This document shows positions 55,501 through 64,000 of a stretch of DNA of 64,000 bases, piece after piece. Both the position numbers and the translations under genes were made by a program. The stretch is taken from contig NC_050738.1 of assembly GCF_014529535.1 (NCBI RefSeq), positions 434,001 to 498,000 of the forward strand. The letters run 5' to 3'. The stretch is from Bradysia coprophila. Lineage: Eukaryota; Arthropoda; Insecta; Diptera; Sciaridae. Position 1 is the stretch's first letter. Each line of letters begins with the position of its first letter. Under the pieces are notes generated by a model that did not search any database, was not told the DNA's origin, and saw nothing but the letters and a program-made list of their open reading frames with translations.

Positions 55501-58500
55501 AAGCCGATTAATTTCATCAGTTGGTGTGCAGCTCTCAAACAGTAAACATATCTACAACATCCGTATTAGTCAACTACCATGTTGGTAGTCAGTCAACTAC
55601 CACTTTGGTAGTCAGTCAACTACCACTTTGGTAGTCAGTCAACTACCACTTTGGTAGTCAGTCAACTACCACTTTGGTAGTCAGTCAACTACCACTTTGG
55701 TAGTCAGTCAACTACCACTTTGGTAGTCAGTCAACTACCACTTTGGTAGTCAGTCAACTACCACTTTGGTAGTCAGTCAACTACCACTTTGGTAGTCAGT
55801 CAACTACCACTTTGGTAGTCAGTCCACTACCACTTTGGTAGTCAGTCAACTACCACTTTGGTAGTCAGTCAACTACCACTTTGGTAGTCAGTCAACTACC
55901 ACTTTGGTAGTCAGTCAACTACCACTTTGGTAGTCAACTACCAAATACTCGATTTATAAATAGACCAGCAGGCCGAATAATTTCGTCAGTCGGTGTGCGT
56001 CTCTCGATTAAGAAACATCTTTGCTGCTATATAGTTTGGGGGTCTAACTACCAACAACTACCAAATTGCAATGTCTGCTATGAGCGATTGGTTACCAGAT
56101 AACAAATAATAATTGATTTGGCTGGTGTTGGTTTGCTCATAGTAGCATTGCAATTTACCACCGAGGTAGTCAACTACCAAATATTTTAGTTATAAAAAGG
56201 CAAGCAGTCGGAATAATTTCGTCATTCGGTGCGTAGCTCTCAAACGGTAAACATCTCTGCTGCTAAATATTTTGGGGGTCCAACTACCAACAACTACCAA
56301 ACTTTCAAATTGCAATGTCTGCTATGAGCGATTGGTTACCACATAACAAATAATAATTGATTTCCTATGGAAAAAAGACCTAAAAATCCACTGGAAAATG
56401 GGTCCGATTTCGGCAGGTCGTTTGTCAAAAGAATCCCTCAGAAGATGTAATCGAAAGCTCGGAAAAAAATAAATTATCGAAAAAATCAAACCGCGTGTAT
56501 CCAATTATCAAAAAATGAAATTATTAACACCAATAATTTAGCACAGCGGAAAGAAAATCACCTGAAACGGCAGACATGTAATGAATTTCTCAGGAATCTC
56601 AATCAAATCGTCCATAGGTACGTTATGTTCTTCCACACCGTAATCGACCAAAAAAATGTTCACCGTTGACTCGTTGACGTTCAAAATCTTCGCCCGTCTA
56701 TAGTCATTGTTGTACTCATCCCCATCATTTTCCGCAAGAGCTAAGCAAAGGGAGCCCACTTCAACATTGGTCAGTGGCTGTACGTTGCTCGGCTCGTCGG
56801 TGAAATTGAAAATTTCTTGGCGTAACTGGTTGAAACTGTCGTTAAAATGTCATTGAGTCAACAGTTTTGCGAACAAATAAAAAACGATCTCGAATTACCA
56901 TTCGAACTCGCCGGCAAGCAGCACATAAATCTGATCCGGCGCATAAAATTCCCCGATATCAACTTCAATGTATTTGCCGGGTGTTAGCGCTGCCCACTGT
57001 TCCACTGGCTCGCTCACAATTCTTGGTGACGCCGTCGGTATCTGCTGATTTAAATGTTCGTTTTTCGGTGACTCGTTGAGAATTGGGTGGCTCAGTATCG
57101 GCGACTGACAATTCAGCACAGGAGACTGGATGTTTGTTGGAGAGCGTGAAATCGCTCCTGGTGATTCACTCAAGAATCTACCGCGACCACGACCGCGTTC
57201 TTGATTGTTTACCAATTGCTGAACGGGAGTTCGAAGAATTTCTCGTTCGTTGACTAACGGTTCTTTGGCTGATGGTACAATATCTAACGGTTTGTTGTCT
57301 GACGGTTTCTTGTCCAACGCTTTGTTGTCCAACGCTTTGTTTTCTAGCGGTTCGTTATCCAACGGTTCGAGATCTATTAAACCTGTGGTGGAAGAATTTA
57401 TTGAGAAACCGAATTCAACATCAAAATGGAACGGAAGACTTACCAGATTTCTCCGCAATGTCTCGCAGTAATGGGAATGCGTCTTCATCAGGATATCCCA
57501 GACTTTCGCGTATGATCTCCTTCTTGAAATCGAACTTCACCAATTCTTCGTCGATCGACGACAGCTTCTCGACTATTTGGACCGATTTCACCCAAATACA
57601 TCTCATCAACGTCATTTCGATCGTTGCTTCGAAGTGGCAATTTTTCTTTAAATCGCACCATTTGCGCGCACGCGGTACCAAACATTTGTCCCAAGTTGCG
57701 CTCAAGTCCAACGGGACAATACCAGCGATTCGAATGTCGACAGCTTGCGGTGGATAACATTTGAATTCATCGGGCAGGATATACAGGTCCTGTATTTTCA
57801 AACACTTTTCAACGACATTCGTGTCAATCAGCCACACCATTTTCGACTTCGTCCTGAAATCATTTTTCGTTAAAAATCTATCCGGGAAAAGTAACAAATC
57901 GGAAACTCACGTCTCGTCGATGAAAATCACCTGGCAGCGTTTGTACTTCTCACCTTCGTCGTCATCTTCGATAGCGCACAGATCACCCAGCTTGGGTGAA
58001 TGGTAAACGATCAGATTTTCCGGATTTTCAAAATGCTTGACCATCCGTAATCGGAGCGTAGAAGCGTCGTTGAAACTAAGCTTCTGCCATTCATTTCGTG
58101 CCGATGAACGATGTGCCAGTAAGCGAACAGTAAAATGAGCCGGCGAATGAACGGACATAATTTCGAATTTGACCTTTCCGGTTCGTGGTAAATGTTCAGC
58201 TGCTCGGTCGGCTTCTGTGAGAAAGTGTCGGCCAGTGCAAGTGTATGGATTGTCGCATACACCGAACAATGTCATTCGATTGCAGAACGGCACGTACTTT
58301 TTATTTTGGGCCACCTGTTCAATCCGTTTGATCTTCGGTGGGGGGAAAAAAAGGGTGAAAAATTGAAGAAAATTCATTGGAGGTACGACGTCGTATTTCT
58401 AAAAAAAAACTTATATAATAGCTTACGTTGGCCCATGTCGAGACATGTTCTGGTACATTAGCGAAGCAGCGAGTTTTCATAAAATCGACGAGTCTAGGCA

Positions 58501-61353
58501 TTACATCGGAACTCAGTTCGTCCACGAAAACAACCGATGTAGGTTGACCAGATGACAGTCCCTAATATTGAAAATGGATAGGGCAGTGGATATGGACACA
58601 ACACCAAGGGTTCACAAATTCAACACTCACATCTCCAACCATATTTTTGTAATAATCGAAAGATACCACAAAACGTTGATTGAATATGGTCCAGTTGTCG
58701 GGCAACGAATAGTGAATAATGTGCTGCGCATTTCGTATACGTAAATCGGCCAATGTATCGTCAGTGCACACTACTACACCAAGTGCCACGGATTTGTTTC
58801 GATTTATTTCTCGATTGATGGAAACTGTAAATATTAAGGTAGATTAGGGTCTGCCGAAGCCGCACAAGTTTCTATATTTTTTTGGAAGTAGGGGAACTGT
58901 GGCGGACATTCACTACAACAGAGTCAAAACGAGACAAAACCCAAGTGGCTTTCAAACACACCGAGATGTCTTCTTAAGCGAAATAACTTGTTTGTTTGAT
59001 AAATCTAGCGCATTCCAGATGTTTGGTAGCCATCTGTCAAAAATGAGGTAATTTCGGACGCTACACAATATGTTACGTGATCCAAAGCACTGTCACTGCT
59101 AAGTTTCGAAATTTCCATCGAAAGGTGACAGAACTTTTATTGTAAATTTTCAAATTACTAGTTCAATCAGAAAATTTACTGCTGTCTCGTGTAACGGACC
59201 AGTGGAAACGACTGAAGATGGTTAGACCACGCTAACCTCTGACCGCCACTGGTTCCGGAGGTCGAAACAGCATTTTATCTCCACTTTCGCTTCACGCGAT
59301 CCATGGGAAAGGGAAGAGTAATTGTGCTCTGTTTGTTTGTTTGTTTTGGTGATTGTTCTGCATATTAGATAATGCCACCCCTGGAGTTAGTCTGGCTTCC
59401 AGGTAAAATAAAGTTTTGTACCATTGGTCGATTGCAATGACGACAGTGCGTTGCGTGATCTAATTTTGCGTTCGCGGGTTAAATCTTCAATCCAAACTAC
59501 GAAATTACCGAATTTTTCCGAGTCATCATCATCGCAGTAGTACGTGACGTTATTGTATCCAAGGCTGGTTAGATTCTTCTCAATTAAACGAACTTCTTCT
59601 GATGTATTGCAAACGATAACTGTCTGTTCTTCTAAGTATTTTCCTTTCTTGAAATTATCTGCAACGACAATTTGAACCTAAATTCAGCCAACAATGAGTG
59701 TCAATTGTCAAATTTGTACCCAAAAATTGTTTATAATGATCCCGATCATTGGTTGACTGAACGGTAATGCTGATGTTCGAATAAATAGCCGCTTCGACGT
59801 ACGCTCCAATGCAAAGCATCAAATCGTCTTTTCCACAAAACTTTTTCAGGCTATTGTGCCAGATCTTCGACGTTAGAATGAACTGAAAGCCACGTAAAAT
59901 TGAGAACAAAATCCAACCGAGAGTGTGTGCCGAAAAACGGCAATACTAACCTGCTTATCGGGAACGGGAGTGCACAACGAGTTGTAGATTTTGTGCACGC
60001 TCTGTTCGCCAAATCGTTGATACATTGAGTCGATTTCATCGAAAACGACCCGCTTCAATCGCTTCGCATTGAATAGTCGCAACGGACTGTTAATCAGTGT
60101 CAATAGATTCGGAATCGAAGTGACCAATATATCCATGCCGTTCAACATTTGGCACTCCTGTTTGGATAATTGAAATAACAAATTCAGGAAAAGGAATCAC
60201 CATCCGATTACCTGAACATTTTTATCGTCGTGCAACGAAAATGATTTCACAGATATGCCGGAACCCCTTAGCAACTCCTCACAATTCTTTTTGACAGCAG
60301 TAACAGCACTTGAGTCCAGACAAATAATAATTGCAACCGGACCATCGCCATCGACAACGGATTCGTACTCCTGCGAATCAACAAATTCAATTTTCGATCA
60401 AAAACAGGAATCTCCGTAACCAATTCTAGATGATGTGTTACCATTGCCAATGAGCATACAGCTGGTAAGTATGTCAAGGTCTTTCCGGTTTTGGCTGCAT
60501 TAATCACAATCAAAGAGTGACCGCGCAGCAAATGTGGCCAAGCAACACTTTGTATACGAAAAACTTGGGTAATGCTAAAATCAAAGTAAAGCAATAATTG
60601 ATCGATGTTAGGCTGATGCTTGTAGAGTTTTGGTACCTCATTTTCTTCAGATTGGCATGTATTATGTCCGTGAAATGAACTTCGGCAATTGAAGCAACTG
60701 CTGGTGTGGGCAAGCCAATGCGACAATGCGTCAGTACTCTATTCGGCAGAGCTGAGGACTGAGAACTAGAAAGAAAACTTCGATTTAAAGCGAAACGTTC
60801 TCCGGCTGATGGTTTGCGAACCGCGCCCGGTTTGGTTGTTTAACTGACCTTTCCGCCTCTAAAACTCTTCTGAAATAATTTTTCGGCACCATGTTGGCGT
60901 GTTTGTCACTGCTGAACGAAGATTCGGGTACAGGGAGCCGTTTGACCAATGCTGCCAATTCGTCTTTTTTGGTGCTTTTCGCTTTACTTATACCACTAGA
61001 CGTCGGTGTATCTTGCTTAGAACAGTGACCGTATCTTTTATTGAGCGGCAAATCTTTCATTTTCAGCGACGACGGATCCACATTCGACGATGATTCTGTA
61101 TTCGACGATGATTCTGTATTCGACGAGGAGTCTGTATTCGACGACGAATGTATATTCGTGGTCTTTGACACCAATCGCATTGTGCGATCGTTCGAATCGT
61201 TCCAATCGTTCACTTTGCTTACGATGGTTTTGTCTCGCAAATTTTTCGGCTTGAGAGTTTTTACGGTCCCTGCCCTGGAAGCGTCTACGTTTTCCAATAT
61301 TTTATAATTTTCTTGTTGAAGCCAGTAGTCCTTATGCGCCAAGCTTTCGTATT
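52562..61353 (-). CDS. TDRD12/Yb-like Tudor and helicase protein (5' end missing)
   Basis: Exons in transcript order: 60849-61353, 60637-60765, 60442-60574, 60212-60370, 59951-60157, 59720-59882, 59422-59658, 58631-58824, 58427-58561, 57911-58332, 57444-57853, 56899-57382, 56562-56835, 53506-53838, 53048-53352, 52761-52975, 52562-52680. All join in phase to 1473 visible residues; the first codon needs one base from an unseen upstream exon. Domains: low-complexity SSSNT repeats (about 65-95); helicase core with INAAKTGKT (~240), VVFDEID (~350) and CTDDTLADL (~530); a CCCH finger (C-x8-C-x5-C-x3-H, ~636-655); Tudor-type regions around 760-900 and 1060-1150; an RGRGRGR motif; a CS/p23-like region (TWKQTSSMVQLAI, ~1335); an acidic tail. 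This order fits TDRD12 and the Drosophila Yb group, which act in piRNA production in germline granules. Motifs I, II and VI are altered, so helicase activity may be lost. Confidence 0.9.
53862..54133 (+). pseudogene. Penelope-like GIY-YIG endonuclease fragment
   Basis: The frame reads LQWKVTFTPDIKVQNMLNG, then PAGVYNITYHA, then RLEDHKDNVRRHEY and AVARHTIRSNGYKIN. The order GVY..I, R..EHK, A..H....G.I matches the GIY-YIG domain at the C-terminus of Penelope-like element proteins, but the YIG part and metal-site cysteines are degraded. It lies in a 2.7-kb intron, antisense to the Tudor/helicase gene and within 30 bp of a splice acceptor. A copy of ctggttctaagcaat occurs at both 54222 and 54752, possibly the element's own repeats. 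Confidence 0.5.
55487..55522 (+). promoter_or_regulatory. Promoter-like module 1 (TATAAATA + TCAGTT)
   Basis: TATAAATA at 55487 and an initiator-like TCAGTT at 55517 have the TATA-to-start spacing (32 bp) expected of an arthropod core promoter. The same arrangement recurs at 55955 and 56191. Confidence 0.55.
55568..55935. repeat. 23-bp tandem array (gtcagtcaactaccactttggta), ~16 units
   Basis: About 16 nearly identical direct units; the first has ccatgttgg and one has gtccactacc. Each unit contains the palindrome ctaccactttggtag, so every unit can form a hairpin of six pairs with a 3-base loop. The uniformity suggests recent expansion. Confidence 0.95.
55955..55991 (+). promoter_or_regulatory. 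Promoter-like module 2 (TATAAATA + TCAGTC)
   Basis: TATAAATA at 55955 and TCAGTC at 55986 (spacing 33), within a ~200-bp direct repeat shared with modules 1 and 3. Confidence 0.55.
56191..56227 (+). promoter_or_regulatory. Promoter-like module 3 (TATAAAAA + TCATTC)
   Basis: TATAAAAA at 56191 and TCATTC at 56222, again spacing 33, in the third copy of the ~200-bp repeat. Downstream parts (ggtaaacatctctgctgc, gggggtccaactacc) match module 2. Confidence 0.55.
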
Positions 61354-62195
61354 CTGAAATTTAATTTTGTTTATTGTATAAAGCTTGACTTGGATCAATT
61401 AAAATGACTCTGCTACTCTATGATCAAATGCAAGCCTTTTCGTTCACGCGAGTAAAAGAAAAACTAAACTCAAAATCTTTCATAAAGAAACATAAATCTT
61501 ACATGTGCTGACGAGACATATTTCGTTACACGACTCGAAGTTATGTTGTCGTCATAACTTCGTCTGTATTCGTTTTATTATATATACAACAAGAAGTACC
61601 GGGCTCAAATTATTTTACGCAAACGTTGCTGCATGCAATTCTCTTTTCGTAGATATTTATCCCTCACAGAACAATCGATTCCGCTTCATTCGAAGAGTTT
61701 ACTTCTTCTATGTATTTTCTGCTGATTAGATGAATGTGCATTGGGACAATTTTCGATCACTAAAATTCACTGGATGGCATTGGAGCCGAAAAGATCGATA
61801 AACTAAAGGTGGCAATAGCTCTAAAAAAATTCAATCCTAAGTTTTATGTCTGGGGTTAACCACTGTCGACCTTTATTTCTAAGGCAAGGTTACAGCAATT
61901 ATATCACAGGAGAAGTGGCGTGGATGAGAAATGAGAAATATTGCATATATGCTGTGATAGTAGTAGATGGCCTTTTGAAACAACGAAAAACAGAGAATCG
62001 AAAGCAAGCCCTCAGACCAGAAACGATCATTTTTTGTTGCCGAATCGAATACTAGAAATTTCGATCGATCACACTCATGTCATATTAACAAATTCACTTG
62101 TGGTCTCCAGACAAATTCTTCGAATTTGTTCACAATGTCTAATCGAATCCCAAACTTCTACTTATTCAACGTTAATTTGATTGCTTTCAATTAAA
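61354..62195. other. Region upstream of the Tudor/helicase exons
   Basis: The first exon or exons of the minus-strand gene should lie here or beyond Rep-A copy 4. A candidate ATG exon at about 61520-61504, ending in a gtaaga donor, does not join the next exon in a usable frame. No Tudor-like exon was recognised. Confidence 0.35.
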
Positions 62196-63054
62196 ACGAG
62201 CCATCAGAACAGTCGGAGCGTTTGCTGCGATTGAGCCCCGTACAAACCCGCATATCTATTGCGTACGTGACCCTAGTGCGTCTGTCACCCTACTTTGACC
62301 GTAAGCCTATGCGCCGGTTAAAGTAGTTGAAGTAAAATTATTATGTAATGTGTACATCTTAGAAATTGCGCATAGCGCAATTACGAAACCCCGTACGACG
62401 TTCCTTTCAAATAAAACAAAAATTTCAAATAGCCCTAAAATTTTAATTTATTGAGTATAAATACACATAGGGCCTAGTATCGGCCTCAGTCCGAGGATCC
62501 AAATTATTTTTTTTTTTCAACTACATTCTATTCGGCCTTTGATTACCTCCCAAATGAAACAAAAATTACGAAAAACGGATGAAATTTGCTCGAGTTATAT
62601 GTAAAATACACATAGGGCCCTAGTAGCTTTTCACTTCTAAGGCCCTAACTCACGGTCCACTCACCCGATTTTAAAAAACTTTTTTTTTCCTGGATTGGTA
62701 TTGACAATACCTATCATTTACATTTCCATCGTTTATTTTGCCATAAATATCACCAAAAGACCTTAAATCACTTAGGTGGCCCTAACTCACGAAGGGCCGA
62801 CCCGAATATGCCCATCTTCGAACTTAGCCTCACTATTTTGACTATCTTTCAGGGAAATTTTTTTTTTTTGAAATCGGATTTGATTTACTCAAGATATCAA
62901 CGTGACAGACAGACGGACAGACGGACCAAATTTTTATTGCGGATTCGTCATCTATGAACATAGGCAAACACTTTGCCCTTACCGTCTGCTTCGAATTCCA
63001 TCAATTACACACGGCATCGTAATCCTATAAGCCCCTTCGTACTTCGTACGGGGC
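62196..63054 (+). repeat. Rep-A interspersed repeat, copy 4 (internally diverged)
   Basis: Starts cgagccatcagaacagtcgg and has the aattgcgcatagcgcaatt palindrome and aaaccccgtacgacgttcc. It then diverges (acacatagggcc, repeated twice) before rejoining at the agacagacggacagacgg tract and the tacggggctaaaaa end. At 859 bp it is shorter than copy 2. Confidence 0.85.
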
Positions 63055-63949
63055 TAAAAAGGAGGGAAAACATTGTTATGTAAGGCAAAATATTAAAACC
63101 GAAGAGAAAGAGAATCACGACAATTGGTTTTTACATGCACAAGTCAGAAATATAGCGTCAAATATGCAAAACAATTAGATAAGAGCCTTACCGTACAATG
63201 AGAAGTTACTGTTGATGAGAAATGCAAATTTTGTTGATTCACTTACGAAACAAGAGCTAAAGAACTAATCAAAAACTTGTGTCTGGATACGTCTATCAGT
63301 CGGCTAACACACGAAATGTGTACGATCACACAAAGAATTTCTAAAAAATTTATTTTTCTTTCGGACTCATAAAACACCATAAAAAAAATTCTTGCAGGCT
63401 TGATTGCTGGTTACAGTAACACTGTATATAGGAACACATAAGTATTATATACGCAACAAGAACCAATGTTTTCTTTGATACATAAATGATCCGTTGCTTG
63501 CGACACTTTTGTTTTTTGTATTGCTCGAAACGAAGGAAGGGAAAGAAGTGCAAAGAAAGCAATAAAATCATATTCCATTCGACAAAACAGTTTTTTACTT
63601 GCAACCCGAAGGTTACAAGAACACTTAAAGATAAACTCGAATTCGTATGCCGTTGTAACCACTCGAACTTCGCAGAGCTCTTGTAAACTCCAAACTGCAC
63701 AAAGCTATCACACTAATGAACACGACAACAAACTCTTTGAGAAGACAAGAAGGTACCGATCTTAGCTCAAGGTCAAAAACGAAGAAAATGCGAAATTTAT
63801 TTTTTTCAAAATTTGTTTACACGATTGATTGTCCAAATCACGTCATTCCTAAAGTACCTAAAGACACCGTCTTGTCCTGCTTATTTAAGAGTCAATTCGC
63901 CAAAACTTCGAACAGTCGGGATTCAAGCCGACAGCGATCCAAACAAGCT
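63055..63949. promoter_or_regulatory. Upstream region of the right-edge gene
   Basis: No gene recognised between Rep-A copy 4 and the last ATG. A tatttaag box at 63882-63889 and an acagtcgg initiator-like site at 63912 are spaced about 31 bp apart. That fits a plus-strand core promoter with a short 5' UTR. Confidence 0.45.
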
Positions 63950-64000
63950 ATGGATCCAATGAATCGTCGTTCAATTCTGATAATATCGTGGGACTACTTT
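63950..64000 (+). CDS. Possible 5' end of an unknown gene (partial)
   Basis: ATG at 63950 opens 17 codons, MDPMNRRSILIISWDYF, to the window edge. They follow the promoter-like sites at 63882 and 63912. Too short to recognise a family. Confidence 0.35.
   Translation, partial: MDPMNRRSILIISWDYF

Larger units (their letters stand above)
54913..56436. mobile_element. 1.5-kb inverted-repeat element with internal arrays
   Basis: The ends tgattcttttgaaaaacgac and the complement at 56403-56436 (including cgacctgccgaaatcgga) pair over about 34 bp. Inside are three promoter-like modules, a 23-bp hairpin array and repeated taccaacaactaccaaa sequence. No coding region. It sits in a Tudor/helicase gene intron. 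The limits are the visible inverted repeats; no target duplication is clear. Confidence 0.7.

Noticed and set aside
55568..55935. 23-bp array read as a CRISPR array
   Set aside because: Units are directly adjacent with no variable spacers, there are no cas genes, and the genome is eukaryotic.
55440..56370. The ~200-bp TATA-bearing repeats as LTRs of a retrotransposon
   Set aside because: No TG..CA ends, primer-binding site or polypurine tract is visible, and the copies lie inside shared inverted ends.
53409..58461. Plus-strand frames across the Tudor/helicase exons
   Set aside because: They overlap well-supported minus-strand exons with in-phase splice sites and show no domain of their own.
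61504..61520. ATG exon ending in gtaaga as first exon of the Tudor/helicase gene
   Set aside because: Joining it to the exon at 61353 puts the rest out of frame, and using the other phase creates a stop at the junction.
63350..63700. 116-codon minus-strand frame as an upstream exon of the Tudor/helicase gene
   Set aside because: No Tudor resemblance, no suitable donor in the right phase, and hydrophobic composition typical of AT-rich random frames.
1..64000. tRNA, rRNA or other structured RNA genes
   Set aside because: I looked for the tRNA B-box type ggttcgaatcc and other obvious cores and saw none; a covariance-model search would be needed to be sure.

Overview
The window looks like a piece of an insect nuclear genome. 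It is AT-rich, its genes are split by short introns (about 55-90 bp) with GT..AG borders, and repeats fill much of the rest. Gene content (a TDRD12/Yb-type piRNA-pathway helicase, a DUF1091-like secreted protein, a trypsin-fold serine protease, PDAP1) suggests a fly (Diptera). A lower dipteran is my guess from memory of gene content, not from a search.

Layout. 1-9.5 kb: a possible first exon of a minus-strand gene at the left edge, a striking GATAAT/TATCGATA low-complexity tract, a MITE, and an intronless NADPH-dependent FMN reductase-like gene that may be of foreign origin. 9.57-12.15 kb: a non-LTR retrotransposon with an RT and a restriction-like endonuclease, its reading frame still open and flanked by a 10-bp direct repeat. 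15.0-16.3 kb: PDAP1 in three exons. 17.1-19.9 kb: a 2.8-kb DNA transposon with an exact 8-bp target duplication and other repeats nested in it. 21.1-21.45 kb: a small two-exon gene for a secreted cysteine-rich peptide. 22.4-23.6 kb: a broken LINE with a MITE in its tail. 24.8-25.9 kb: a four-exon serine protease. 28.4-29.4 kb: a four-exon DUF1091-like gene. 30.2-31.2 kb: a long-armed inverted repeat.

Two large minus-strand genes fill the right half. The first (49.0 to 31.8 kb) encodes a long coiled-coil protein. I could join 23 exons, all in phase, to about 1242 residues, plus an alternative last exon giving about 736 residues. Its introns hold hAT-like and Tc1/mariner-like elements. The second (61.35 to 52.56 kb) is a TDRD12/Yb-like protein of at least 1473 residues in 17 in-phase exons. 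It has degenerate DEAD-box helicase motifs, a CCCH finger, Tudor-type regions and a C-terminal CS/p23-like region; its 5' exon or exons were not found. A 2.7-kb intron of this gene carries a Penelope-like fragment and a 1.5-kb inverted-repeat element with a 23-bp hairpin array and three promoter-like modules. The window ends in a possible plus-strand gene start.

The protein genes do not form an operon or obvious pathway. The repeat landscape is the most unusual part: many small palindromic elements with clear target duplications, some only 34-36 bp long, and several unrelated inverted repeats sharing one hairpin-like core.
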